Below, piece after piece: positions 19,607-28,138 of a DNA stretch of 64,000 nucleotides (within the stretch, counting starts at the first letter, position 1; each line of letters begins with the position of its first letter). Source of the DNA: Ursidibacter maritimus (GTDB lineage Bacteria; Pseudomonadota; Gammaproteobacteria; Enterobacterales; Pasteurellaceae); the NCBI RefSeq assembly GCF_009761395.1, contig NZ_LEKN01000001.1, positions 186,001-250,000 of the forward strand, read 5' to 3'. Both the position numbers and the translations under genes were made by a program. Under the pieces are notes generated by a model. That model had not been told where the DNA came from. It did not search any database and saw only the letters and a list, made by a program, of their open reading frames with translations.

Positions 19607-20544
19607 GTAAAAAATTCTTTCACTGCTACCACATCTTGTTCAATTTGCTGCTTTAAAGCTTCAAAATTTGCAAATTTAATCTCTGAACGAATTTTCTTCA
19701 AAAAGCTGACTTGTATTGCCTGGCCGTAAATTTGCTCACTAAAATCAAAAAGATGAACTTCTAATAAAGGCTTAGTTCCATTGATAGTCGGGCGGTTTCC
19801 GACATTCGCAATACCATTAAAACAACCACTAGGTGTTTCGATTTCTACTGCATAGACCCCTTGAATAGGGGTAACAAGGCGGTTTAGCATAATATTTGCG
19901 GTAGGAAAACCAATCGTTCTTCCTAACTTATTACCGTGAGCCACTCGCCCACTAATAGTATAAGGTCTACCTAACAACTCTTGAGCAAGAGACAAGTTAT
20001 CTTGTTCCAAAGCGTTACGCACTAATGAGCTACTAATACGATCTTTCCCCAAGCAATAGCTATGATGATCTTCTACCTCAAAACCATATTTTTTACCTGC
20101 ACTTCGTAGCATTGCAAAATCTCCCTTTCGCTTTTGGCCAAAACGGAAATCATCACCAATACTAAGATACTTCACTTGTAATTTATCAATCAATAAATCT
20201 TGAATAAATGTTAGAGGCTCTTGTTCTGCGAAGTGCTTATCAAATTTGACACATAAAAGGTAGTCAATTCCTAATGGTTTTAATGCACTAACTTTATCGC
20301 GTAATCGCATTAAACGTGCGGGAGCGGTTAGATTTTGTTGTTTTTTTGCAAAAAATTCTCGAGGTTGTGGCTCAAAAATCATTATAACTGAAGGCAAATT
20401 TAATAAATGAGCTTTGCTCAAAAGACGATGAATAATTTTCTGATGCCCCAAATGTACACCATCAAAATTACCAATCGTCAGCACACACCCACCTTGCAAC
20501 GCTGGATAATAGCCAAGATTATGAACACCACGAATTAATTGCAT
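19588..20544 (-). CDS. ribF: Bifunctional riboflavin kinase / FAD synthetase
   Basis: 318 aa. The N-terminal FAD-synthetase domain has the nucleotidyltransferase motif TIGNFDGVHLGHQKII near residue 24 and SSSLVRNALEQ near 167. The C-terminal flavokinase domain has GRPYTISGRVAHGNKLGRTIGFPTANI near residues 189-215. It converts riboflavin to FMN and FAD in the cytoplasm. Its stop lies 69 bases upstream of ileS; the two are probably co-transcribed, with the hairpin at 19554-19606 overlapping the ribF end. Confidence 0.97.
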   Translation of the reverse strand: MQLIRGVHNLGYYPALQGGCVLTIGNFDGVHLGHQKIIHRLLSKAHLLNLPSVIMIFEPQPREFFAKKQQNLTAPARLMRLRDKVSALKPLGIDYLLCVKFDKHFAEQEPLTFIQDLLIDKLQVKYLSIGDDFRFGQKRKGDFAMLRSAGKKYGFEVEDHHSYCLGKDRISSSLVRNALEQDNLSLAQELLGRPYTISGRVAHGNKLGRTIGFPTANIMLNRLVTPIQGVYAVEIETPSGCFNGIANVGNRPTINGTKPLLEVHLFDFSEQIYGQAIQVSFLKKIRSEIKFANFEALKQQIEQDVVAVKEFFTSGKIC

Positions 20545-20773
20545 TGACTTGTAATTATTAACTTTTTTAATAAAAATAGTATTTGATTATACGAGAAAGC
20601 TTAGGAAATGGGAAGGGAAGAACAAGGTGAACATGCGAGAATTTCCAGGACAAGATCGCATTTTCTTTTTGTCGAGAATTTATCTAACTTTGGAGCATAT
20701 AATAAAAAGCACCATTTTTTAAATATTTTATTTCTTGTTGTAACTGTAGGTGTATCTAGCGTTGTTGACAACT

Positions 20774-20805
20774 AAAAAGCGGAAGTTGTAAAAATTCCGC
20801 TTTTT
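20774..20805 (-). terminator. Terminator of the orphan TonB receptor gene
   Basis: AAAAAGCGGAA (20774-20784) pairs with TTCCGCTTTTT (20795-20805), an 11-bp stem with a 10-nt loop, 33 bases past the stop. Confidence 0.75.
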
Positions 20806-20837
20806 GAGTTAATTACATAGTGAGCTACTATTAAATA

Positions 20838-23315
20838 TTACCATTCATATTTCGCACCTAACCAAAATTGTCTGCCTGGTTTATATGTTTGATAGCTACC
20901 GCCACTACCATCATCAACGATATTCGCTTTAGAAACTCGATTTAATACGTTGAATACACTTAAATCCATAGAGATTGCCTGATGTTGTGACATTGCTTTT
21001 TTCCATGAGAACGTCCAATCGAGAGTAATATTACGTGACTGCTTAATCTCTGATAGCTTGACAACTAATCCTTCGTAGCCTGCACACTCGCTATTAACAG
21101 CTGAACATCTAGCTCCCTTACGTTCGTAATATCGAGAACCAGATTCATAGTTAAGTTGTTGTAACCATGATAAATTAAGTGCGGGGAAATAACTATTGAG
21201 TTGAAGCGATGCTCGCCAAGGATCATTAAAAGATTGACTTGGCATTTGATCAATGTCTCTTAATTTACCTTTGTAAATCATTTTCGTAATACCAAAATTG
21301 CTCCAATCACTTTGGGTATAATCAATCGTTTGATTAGATTTGGTCTTTTGATAACTCACCCCAATCTTCCAACCTAACTCAACGCTTGGTAATTTAATTA
21401 CTTCAGGATTACTTACTTGTAAACTGATATTATTTGTTTTCCCATAACCTGAATTAGTAAGTAAGAGTAAATTGTCTTCTCGTTTAGTTACAAACTGTTT
21501 TTTACTACTACGTTGAACCCATTTTGCTTCTAAAATAGCATTATTAAACCGATGAGTAATTCCCACATTTACTTCATCACTGTAAGGCGTTTTTAATGTG
21601 CTACCACGATAATTGGTTGTAAATTGATTTGTTTTGTAATCCCAACCACTAAAGTCTAGTCGTCGCTCTTCTTCACCTTTAAACTTAAAGCTAGAACGTA
21701 GTTGGTAGTCCAATAAATCATCTGCATAATAGCGGTTAAATCCTGTGGAAATATATGTTTTGCCTAACCCTAACACGTCATAATTTAAAGCGATGCGAGG
21801 TGCAATATTCCACTTTTCCATAAATTGCCCGTATTCTGCTCTAACGCCGGGCGTTAAAGTAAAATTGTGCCATTTCATTCTATTTTGTAAATAAAGTGCT
21901 ACTCGATTATGATCAACTTTTCCTGTTACTGGATAATAAAATGTACGACTGACTACATATTGTTCGCCTGGAATACATTCATCACATTGTTTTTGTGTAA
22001 ATCGCTCTCCCATTAAATAATGACTATATGTTCTTTGAACAGATAGATTCGGTTGTCTAAGTTGCGATTGGTTATATTGGTATTCCCAGCCTAAACTCAA
22101 ATTATGTTCAAGCTGTGCTGTTTGCCATTTGTGTAAATCTAGTGATTGCTTAAATTGAATTTGCTTTTGCTGGGTAAATTTCTTACCGATTCCACCTTCT
22201 CTTGCTGTATTAAATTCATCGTTATCAGGATCAGGTTCAGATAGCCAGTTGATACTCGGAGTTACATAATAGTTAGATAAATGTTGAGCATCATAAGCTG
22301 TCTGGTTTTTAGTGGTACGATAAGATAAATCTGTTGTTAATAATCCTAATTGGTTGTAGTTCTTCCAGCGTAATGAAGCTAGCCAACCACCTCCACTTTC
22401 TCTGAACGCACCGTTTTTCACATTATCAAGATAGTAATCTCCAATATGTGGCGAATACATTAGGTTCGTGAGCAATACGTTATTGCCATTTAATTCATTT
22501 TTATAACTCAACAAAAATGTTTCATTACGGCGTTTTTGTTTATTTGTTTGTTTCAAATAACGTTGGTGCTGTGGAATAAACGAATCTTGTCTATCATAAG
22601 CAAAAAGTAGTGCCGAACTGTTAGATAGAGGTTGATTTACTTGAATATGATACTGATGTTTAGTGAATTTAGGTTGAAATAATGGGTATTCTGCTTTGTT
22701 AAAACTTTCTCTTAATTGCCCATCAATATGAAATTTGGTCCAGCTGTCTCGCGTGGTTCTATATGAAATCTTACCTGAATGTCGTTTAAAATCTGGTTCT
22801 AATAATTCAGCTTCAACAACACCTCCAGTAAATTGACCATAACGGCTTGGAATATTACTGTCAAGGACCTCCACAGATTGAATAAGATCAGGGCTTACCC
22901 AAAATAACTGTGGGTGTCCTGTTGGGATACTTTCAGGATCAACCGTGAGCGTCCTTGCTCTTGGTAAAACACTTTGGTTACCTAACCCAATTGGGTTTAC
23001 ATTATCATTGGTCGAGATCCCATTGATAAGAAAGTTGTTGTTGTAGTACTTTTCACCATAAAACGTGATATTCGGTGGTGAGATTTCACCTTGAGTGAGA
23101 CTATTATTTGCTTCACTTGCTCCCCTGACTAACGGTGATTTAAGTAGAATATGGTTGATGGATTTATCTGTTACTGATATTTTTTCTAATGCTGCTCTAC
23201 CTAAATGATAACCTACAGAATCTTGAGCTAAAACATTAACCTGTTCTAATTGCTCTGAAGCATATACAGAATGACAACTCAACATAATAGCTAAACTAAT
23301 TTTATTTATTTTCAT
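20838..23315 (-). CDS. TonB-dependent outer-membrane receptor, substrate unknown
   Basis: 825 aa. Residues 1-19 form a signal peptide (MKINKISLAIMLSCHSVYA) and LEQVNVLAQ just after is a TonB-box-like stretch. A plug domain follows to about residue 170, with NNFLINGIS and SVEVLDSNIPSRYGQFTGGVVEAEL. The rest is beta-barrel, ending in aromatic KYEW. Two predicted loops each hold paired cysteines (KQCDECIPG near residue 443 and ARCSAVNSECAG near 735). Plug sequence and loop size resemble large carboxypeptidase-regulatory or oar-type relatives less than siderophore receptors, and I cannot assign a ligand. No transporter genes adjoin it. A weak Fur-like site lies at 23331-23343. Confidence 0.88.
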   Translation of the reverse strand: MKINKISLAIMLSCHSVYASEQLEQVNVLAQDSVGYHLGRAALEKISVTDKSINHILLKSPLVRGASEANNSLTQGEISPPNITFYGEKYYNNNFLINGISTNDNVNPIGLGNQSVLPRARTLTVDPESIPTGHPQLFWVSPDLIQSVEVLDSNIPSRYGQFTGGVVEAELLEPDFKRHSGKISYRTTRDSWTKFHIDGQLRESFNKAEYPLFQPKFTKHQYHIQVNQPLSNSSALLFAYDRQDSFIPQHQRYLKQTNKQKRRNETFLLSYKNELNGNNVLLTNLMYSPHIGDYYLDNVKNGAFRESGGGWLASLRWKNYNQLGLLTTDLSYRTTKNQTAYDAQHLSNYYVTPSINWLSEPDPDNDEFNTAREGGIGKKFTQQKQIQFKQSLDLHKWQTAQLEHNLSLGWEYQYNQSQLRQPNLSVQRTYSHYLMGERFTQKQCDECIPGEQYVVSRTFYYPVTGKVDHNRVALYLQNRMKWHNFTLTPGVRAEYGQFMEKWNIAPRIALNYDVLGLGKTYISTGFNRYYADDLLDYQLRSSFKFKGEEERRLDFSGWDYKTNQFTTNYRGSTLKTPYSDEVNVGITHRFNNAILEAKWVQRSSKKQFVTKREDNLLLLTNSGYGKTNNISLQVSNPEVIKLPSVELGWKIGVSYQKTKSNQTIDYTQSDWSNFGITKMIYKGKLRDIDQMPSQSFNDPWRASLQLNSYFPALNLSWLQQLNYESGSRYYERKGARCSAVNSECAGYEGLVVKLSEIKQSRNITLDWTFSWKKAMSQHQAISMDLSVFNVLNRVSKANIVDDGSGGSYQTYKPGRQFWLGAKYEW

Positions 23316-23330
23316 AATAAACCTTAAAAA

Positions 23331-23343
23331 AATAATGGTTATT
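23331..23343. promoter_or_regulatory. Weak Fur-box-like site upstream of the orphan TonB receptor
   Basis: AATAATGGTTATT resembles the 6-1-6 Fur core with two mismatches in the second half. It lies 16 bases upstream of the start codon. Pattern match only. Confidence 0.25.
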
Positions 23344-23404
23344 CCATGATAAACACTCCCGAAATCTAAATCAATAATTTTTTTATGGTTTTATTGATAC
23401 AAAA

Positions 23405-23431
23405 AAGCGGAATTTGCAAAAAATTCCGCTT
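23405..23431 (-). terminator. mscS-family gene terminator
   Basis: AAGCGGAATTT (23405-23415) pairs with AAATTCCGCTT (23421-23431), an 11-bp stem with a GCAAA loop; a T-run follows on the minus strand (TTTTTTGTATC). Confidence 0.8.
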
Positions 23432-23450
23432 ATCTAACCGCTTTCCGTAA

Positions 23451-24386
23451 TTATGATTTTGGTTTACCTAGTGTAATGACACCATCATCAGGGAAATGAA
23501 GATCCAATTGATTGTATGGAATTGAGATATTCGCTTTATCAAATTCTATTTTCACTTTTTCCAATAAATCAAATTGCGTGTTCATATATTGTGAGGTTTG
23601 AACCCAAGGGCGAACAAATAATTGCACACTATTTGCGGCCAAATTTCCTACCGCAATGGTTGGCTCTGGGTGATTAAGCACTCGCTCATCATCAAATAAC
23701 ACTTGAGCAATAATACTTTTGGCTTTCTCAATATCGGCATCGTAACTAATATCAAAAATCATATCGATTCGACGAGTTTCATTGCGAGAGTAGTTAGTAA
23801 TGCTATCTGCAAAGACTTTACCATTCGGCACTAATACGGTTTTATTATCACCAGTACGCAATTCAAGCACCAGTAAACCCATTTGCTCAACTTTGCCGCT
23901 AGTCCCTGCCGCTTCAATAAAATCGCCACGTCTAAATGGCTTAAAGATTAAAATCATCACTCCAGCAGCAAAATTTTGCAGTGAATTTTGTAAAGCCAAA
24001 CCAATCGCCAAACCTGCAGCACCGATTAAGGCAACTAAAGAGCTGGTATTAATGCCTAGTTGAGAGAGTGAAGCAATAACCACAATAAGTAAGAATAAAA
24101 AGTAACTCATTGATGATACAAAGCTTTGGAGCATTTCATCTCGGCTTGATGCCAATACAATGCGTCCCAATACTCGACTTAATACTCGAGCAAGGAATTT
24201 ACCTACAATATAAATTACAATAGCAACCAAAATTTTAGTGCCGTATGGAATAATCCATTGATCTAAAATCATTTGGACATCCATTGAACTCACTTTTTTA
24301 ATCACTTTGGTGGCTTCTTGTACATTCAAATTTTGTACGACTTCTGATACCCCATCATTATTGGCATTATTTGCTTGTGCTGTCAT
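23451..24386 (-). CDS. mscS: MscS-family mechanosensitive ion channel
   Basis: 311 aa from MTAQANNANN. The frame is open back to 24614, into rluC, but AGGAGAGA directly precedes the ATG at 24386. Three membrane helices occur between about residues 45 and 145. The pore helix SSLVALIGAAGLAIGLALQNSLQNFAAG has the Ala/Gly pattern of MscS TM3 and continues into VMILIFKPFRRGDFIE. The cytoplasmic beta and alpha/beta domains follow. It protects against osmotic downshock in the inner membrane. It is divergent from rluC. Confidence 0.95.
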   Translation of the reverse strand: MTAQANNANNDGVSEVVQNLNVQEATKVIKKVSSMDVQMILDQWIIPYGTKILVAIVIYIVGKFLARVLSRVLGRIVLASSRDEMLQSFVSSMSYFLFLLIVVIASLSQLGINTSSLVALIGAAGLAIGLALQNSLQNFAAGVMILIFKPFRRGDFIEAAGTSGKVEQMGLLVLELRTGDNKTVLVPNGKVFADSITNYSRNETRRIDMIFDISYDADIEKAKSIIAQVLFDDERVLNHPEPTIAVGNLAANSVQLFVRPWVQTSQYMNTQFDLLEKVKIEFDKANISIPYNQLDLHFPDDGVITLGKPKS

Positions 24387-24501
24387 TCTCTCTCCTATAT
24401 TTACAACAGTAAAATAAAATGGAATTCTAGCATAATCCATTTTTCCGCAAAGGGTAAATTTGTGGTAGGATTTATGCAATTTTGTTTTATAAGTGATCGT
24501 A

Positions 24502-25461
24502 ATGACAACAGAAAAAATCATTAGTGCCACAGTGCAATTTTTTACCATTAGCGAAGATGAGGCTGGACAGCGTCTGGACAACTTCTTACTTGCTAAATTA
24601 AAAGGCGTACCCAAAAGCTTAATTTATCGTATTGTGCGTAAAGGCGAAGTACGTGTTAATAAAGGGCGAATTAAACCTGAATATAAGTTGCAAGCCGAAG
24701 ATATTGTGCGTGTTCCACCTGTACGAGTCGCTGAAAAAAATGAAGCACCGATTTCAACCAAATTAAATAAGGTTGCAGAATTAGAACAGCACATTTTATA
24801 TGAAGATGAAGTAATGCTTGTCATCAATAAACCATCAGGGATTGCAGTTCACGGAGGTAGCGGTTTAAGTTTTGGGGTTATCGAAGCGTTACGAGCATTA
24901 CGTCCGGAAGCTCGCTTTTTAGAATTAGTACATCGTATTGACCGAGATACTTCTGGCATTTTGCTTGTGGCAAAAAAACGTTCTGCTCTGCGTAATTTGC
25001 ACGAACAACTACGAGAAAAAATCGTACAAAAAGATTATCTCGCCCTTGTGCGTGGTCAGTGGCAATCTCACGTTAAAGTGATTAAAGCTCCGCTATTAAA
25101 AAATGAGCTTTCTAGTGGTGAGCGAATTGTGCGAGTGAGCGAAGAAGGCAAACCATCTGAAACACGTTTTGTGATTGAAGAGCGTTACCCTACTGCAACA
25201 CTCGTAAAAGCATCTCCAGTAACAGGAAGAACTCATCAAATTCGTGTGCATACCCAATATGCAGGACACCCTATTGCCTTAGATGATAAATATGGTGATC
25301 GTGAGTTTGATCAGAAAATGCAAACTGTTGGGCTAAATCGCTTATTCCTTCACGCTTATGCGATCCGTTTTGAACACCCTAAAACAGGTGAAGAGATGGT
25401 GATTACCGCTCCGCTTGATAAAACCTTGAAAGGTGTATTGGCAAAACTCAGGACGGAGTAG
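24502..25461 (+). CDS. rluC: 23S rRNA pseudouridine synthase RluC
   Basis: 319 aa from MTTEKIISATVQF; an in-frame GTG three codons earlier (24493) is possible. An S4 RNA-binding domain (about residues 20-75, LDNFLLAKLKGVPKSLIYRIVRKGEVRVNKGRIKP) precedes the RsuA/RluA catalytic domain. The catalytic aspartate lies in HRIDRDTSGILLVAKK near residue 148. It modifies U955, U2504 and U2580 of 23S rRNA in E. coli. It is divergent from the MscS gene. Confidence 0.96.
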   Translation: MTTEKIISATVQFFTISEDEAGQRLDNFLLAKLKGVPKSLIYRIVRKGEVRVNKGRIKPEYKLQAEDIVRVPPVRVAEKNEAPISTKLNKVAELEQHILYEDEVMLVINKPSGIAVHGGSGLSFGVIEALRALRPEARFLELVHRIDRDTSGILLVAKKRSALRNLHEQLREKIVQKDYLALVRGQWQSHVKVIKAPLLKNELSSGERIVRVSEEGKPSETRFVIEERYPTATLVKASPVTGRTHQIRVHTQYAGHPIALDDKYGDREFDQKMQTVGLNRLFLHAYAIRFEHPKTGEEMVITAPLDKTLKGVLAKLRTE

Positions 25462-25463
25462 TG

Positions 25464-25472
25464 ACAAGCGGT
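25464..25472 (+). repeat. DNA uptake signal sequence, representative copy
   Basis: ACAAGCGGT, followed by TCAAATTTG and later AAATTTGC, is the extended Apl-type uptake signal. Other cores seen: 15156-15164 (reverse), 26071-26079 (reverse, inside folP), 52835-52843, 54282-54290 (inside rluA), and near 30463, 43181, 47598, 58849 and 59230. Shorter AAGCGGT cores are far more numerous and often paired in inverted orientation between genes. Confidence 0.9.
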
Positions 25473-25495
25473 CAAATTTGAAAGGAAATTTGCAG

Positions 25496-26017
25496 ATGGA
25501 AAATGGCAAAAGCTATTTGTTTAGCCTAATTATGTTACTCTCAATAGGTTATTCGCTCTATATTTATATGAATTTTGAGGTCACAACGGAAAATGTGACT
25601 TATTATATGATTACGTCATTCATCATCTTCTTACCCTTATCTGTGAAATGGATTTTTTTAGATAAGAACACAGAGCAAAATAGCGAATTGTTAGAGATAT
25701 TAAAAAATATTGGTGCAACTTTATTAGCTCCAATATTTATAGGTTTACTATTTATGAATGCAATTTCTTTTCACTATACATTGCTTTTGGGAGAGGAATA
25801 TATATACCCTGCTACTGTTTTGGATAAGGAATATACATCCAAAAGGCGAAGTTCTTATCATTATGTAAGGTTTTATTCTGATTTTGGTACAGAAGAAATT
25901 GATGATACTGAAACATATCGACGCGTAGATATTGGCTCTCATATCAAAGTGAAAAAGGTTATATCTGCGGTAGGTAGCTATATTAAATATGATGATATTG
26001 AAGTCATTTCTCGATAA
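25496..26017 (+). CDS. Hypothetical membrane protein
   Basis: 173 aa from MENGKSYLF; the frame opens earlier (25433), but AAAGGAAATTTGCAG precedes this ATG and the earlier part overlaps rluC. Three hydrophobic segments are visible at about residues 6-24, 35-52 and 74-96. A soluble C-terminal half follows, with charged YTSKRRSSYHYVRFYSDFGTEEID. I recognise no family. It is more AT-rich than rluC and folP, between which it sits in the same direction, so it may be a lineage-specific insert. An uptake signal precedes it. Confidence 0.75.
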   Translation: MENGKSYLFSLIMLLSIGYSLYIYMNFEVTTENVTYYMITSFIIFLPLSVKWIFLDKNTEQNSELLEILKNIGATLLAPIFIGLLFMNAISFHYTLLLGEEYIYPATVLDKEYTSKRRSSYHYVRFYSDFGTEEIDDTETYRRVDIGSHIKVKKVISAVGSYIKYDDIEVISR

Positions 26018-26037
26018 ATTTCACGTGTAGAACAATT

Positions 26038-26883
26038 ATGCAAATCCATTTCAAAAACCAACAAGGATCTGACCGCTTGTTAGATCTCACTTCTCCAAAG
26101 ATTATGGGAATTTTGAATTTTACCCCTGATTCATTTTCTGACTCAGGTAAATTTTTCACACTGGATAAAGCCCTTTACCAAGTTGAGAAAATGCTCAATG
26201 ATGGGGCCAATATTATTGATATTGGTGGTGAGTCCACTCGCCCGAATGCACCTATTGTGGATTTAGCTGACGAGTTAGAACGTGTTGTTCCACTTGTAGA
26301 AGCGGTTCGCCAACGTTTTGATTGCTTAATTTCCGTAGATAGTTCTAAAGCAGAAGTTTTCCGCCAAGCAGCAAAAGTTGGCGCTGATATTCTGAATGAT
26401 ATTCGTGCTTTACAAGAACCGAATGCACTAGAAACCGCCGCACAATTAGGTTTACCTGTTTGTCTAATGCATATGCAAGGCACGCCACAAAATATGCAAC
26501 AAAATCCCGAATATGATGATGTGGTTGAAGAAGTTGCCGACTTTCTTAACCAACGTATCTTTGCCTGTTTAACCGCAGGTATTCCGAAAGAGCATATTAT
26601 TTTAGATGTTGGTTTTGGCTTTGGCAAAACTGTACAGCACAATTATCAACTACTCAAACATATCAATGCTTTTGTGCAGTCTGGTTACCCTGTATTAGCT
26701 GGATTATCTCGTAAATCAATGATTGGCAATGTGCTAAACAAACCTGTTGAACAACGTACAATCGGCAGTGTTGCTGGAGCATTGTTAGCCGTACAAAACG
26801 GTGCAAAAATTGTGCGTGTTCACGATGTCGCCGAAACTGCAGATGCGTTAAAGATTTGGCAAGCGATGGCGGAATGTGAGTGA
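26038..26883 (+). CDS. folP: Dihydropteroate synthase
   Basis: 281 aa, condensing p-aminobenzoate with the pterin pyrophosphate in folate synthesis; the sulfonamide target. Signatures: MGILNFTPDSFSDSGKF near residue 22, IDIGGESTRPNA near 60, LMHMQGTPQNMQ near 142, DVGFGFGKT near 187 and LAGLSRKSMIG near 220. The reader should note FTPDSFSDSGKF has the usual loop length; I see no insertion of the kind linked to resistance. glmM, its usual partner, does not follow; the next gene is convergent. Confidence 0.97.
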   Translation: MQIHFKNQQGSDRLLDLTSPKIMGILNFTPDSFSDSGKFFTLDKALYQVEKMLNDGANIIDIGGESTRPNAPIVDLADELERVVPLVEAVRQRFDCLISVDSSKAEVFRQAAKVGADILNDIRALQEPNALETAAQLGLPVCLMHMQGTPQNMQQNPEYDDVVEEVADFLNQRIFACLTAGIPKEHIILDVGFGFGKTVQHNYQLLKHINAFVQSGYPVLAGLSRKSMIGNVLNKPVEQRTIGSVAGALLAVQNGAKIVRVHDVAETADALKIWQAMAECE

Positions 26884-26914
26884 TTTCTCATATTCATAAC
26901 AATTCGAATTAGTT

Positions 26915-28138
26915 TTAGTTAAATAAATTCTTTCGACTATAAAAAAATAAAATTAGGATAATAAGAGATATTGTATTGGAAAAATAATAAACCACATCAA
27001 AATTAAATATATTAGCAAATCTGAGAGAGAAGAATCCAGATAAATACCCACCTAATAATGCAATTGAGAATTGTAAAGAACTATCTAGTGTCGGGTAATT
27101 TTTGTCGGATTTATCTAAAACAAGGGTTAGTAAACAAGGTACTAATAGAGCATAGCTAATACTTAGTAGCAATATCGGGAATGCTATAAATAGATAATTT
27201 TCTTTACTAAAATGAGATGATATAGAAAATAGTCCAAAAATTAATACTTGAGATAAGAGAATATAAAAAATAACATTAAAGTATGAGTATCTGCGTAATA
27301 GCAATACACTTAGTGGCGCAAAAAATACAGTTAGGATAGGTTCTACAACTGAAAGTAAGACACCTATTTCGTTACTTTTCCACCCCAATGAGCTTAAACT
27401 AGGTACGAATGTACTTACCAATGCACCACTGGGAATGAATATAAGAAATAGTATTAGAAACCATTGATATCCATTATTCTGCTGTCTCCAGAATAAAACA
27501 AATCTCTTATATAATTGACCAAAAGTCACTTTTTCCTGTATTAGCGACTTAGGTTCAGCATACAATAAAATTTGTATTGCTAGTAATAGTGAACTAATAA
27601 ACATTACGGAAACTGCAGCATTCCAACCATAGTACTGATATATAAAGAGTACTAACGCTCCCCCTATGATCTTCCCTAATCTACCTGCGATGACTTGTAC
27701 AGCACTACCAATTCCGTACTGTTTTTTACTTGAGAAAGCACACATTAATCCTAGAGTAGCACACCCAAAAATCAAGCTACTAAAATTAAGTAACAAACAA
27801 ATTAAAAGTAGTAAGGTATATTGTTGAATAGGATCGATAAAGTAGAGTAAAGATATACTAAATATCACAAAAAAATTTGAAATAAATAACCAAGTTCGGA
27901 ATTTTCCAAATTTCTCGAAACGGAAATATTCAATCACAGGTGAAATAATAAACTTTCCGATTTCAAATATGCCTAATAAGTAAATCCAACTCAATTGTGT
28001 TAAATCAAACCCTATATCTTTCAACATCGCAAATAAGGCAATCATATAAAATGCAACAATACTAAATTTGAAAAATGTACTGGTTAATAACAACGCCCAA
28101 TCTTGATAGCGTAATTGATAAGGTATCTTACTTTCCAT
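26915..28138 (-). CDS. MFS transporter, RhtX/FptX/YbtX-like (siderophore-block permease)
   Basis: 407 aa from MESKIPYQLRYQDWALL, whose ATG overlaps the end of the upstream ABC gene by 11 nt with GGAG about 10 nt before it. About twelve hydrophobic helices are visible, with the MFS-like IGSAVQVIAGRLGKIIGG near residue 150. As last gene of a receptor-ABC-ABC-MFS operon it occupies the place of YbtX in the yersiniabactin locus. FptX/RhtX proteins import siderophores across the inner membrane; whether this one imports or is ancillary is open. Very AT-rich. Confidence 0.82.
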   Translation of the reverse strand: MESKIPYQLRYQDWALLLTSTFFKFSIVAFYMIALFAMLKDIGFDLTQLSWIYLLGIFEIGKFIISPVIEYFRFEKFGKFRTWLFISNFFVIFSISLLYFIDPIQQYTLLLLICLLLNFSSLIFGCATLGLMCAFSSKKQYGIGSAVQVIAGRLGKIIGGALVLFIYQYYGWNAAVSVMFISSLLLAIQILLYAEPKSLIQEKVTFGQLYKRFVLFWRQQNNGYQWFLILFLIFIPSGALVSTFVPSLSSLGWKSNEIGVLLSVVEPILTVFFAPLSVLLLRRYSYFNVIFYILLSQVLIFGLFSISSHFSKENYLFIAFPILLLSISYALLVPCLLTLVLDKSDKNYPTLDSSLQFSIALLGGYLSGFFSLRFANIFNFDVVYYFSNTISLIILILFFYSRKNLFN

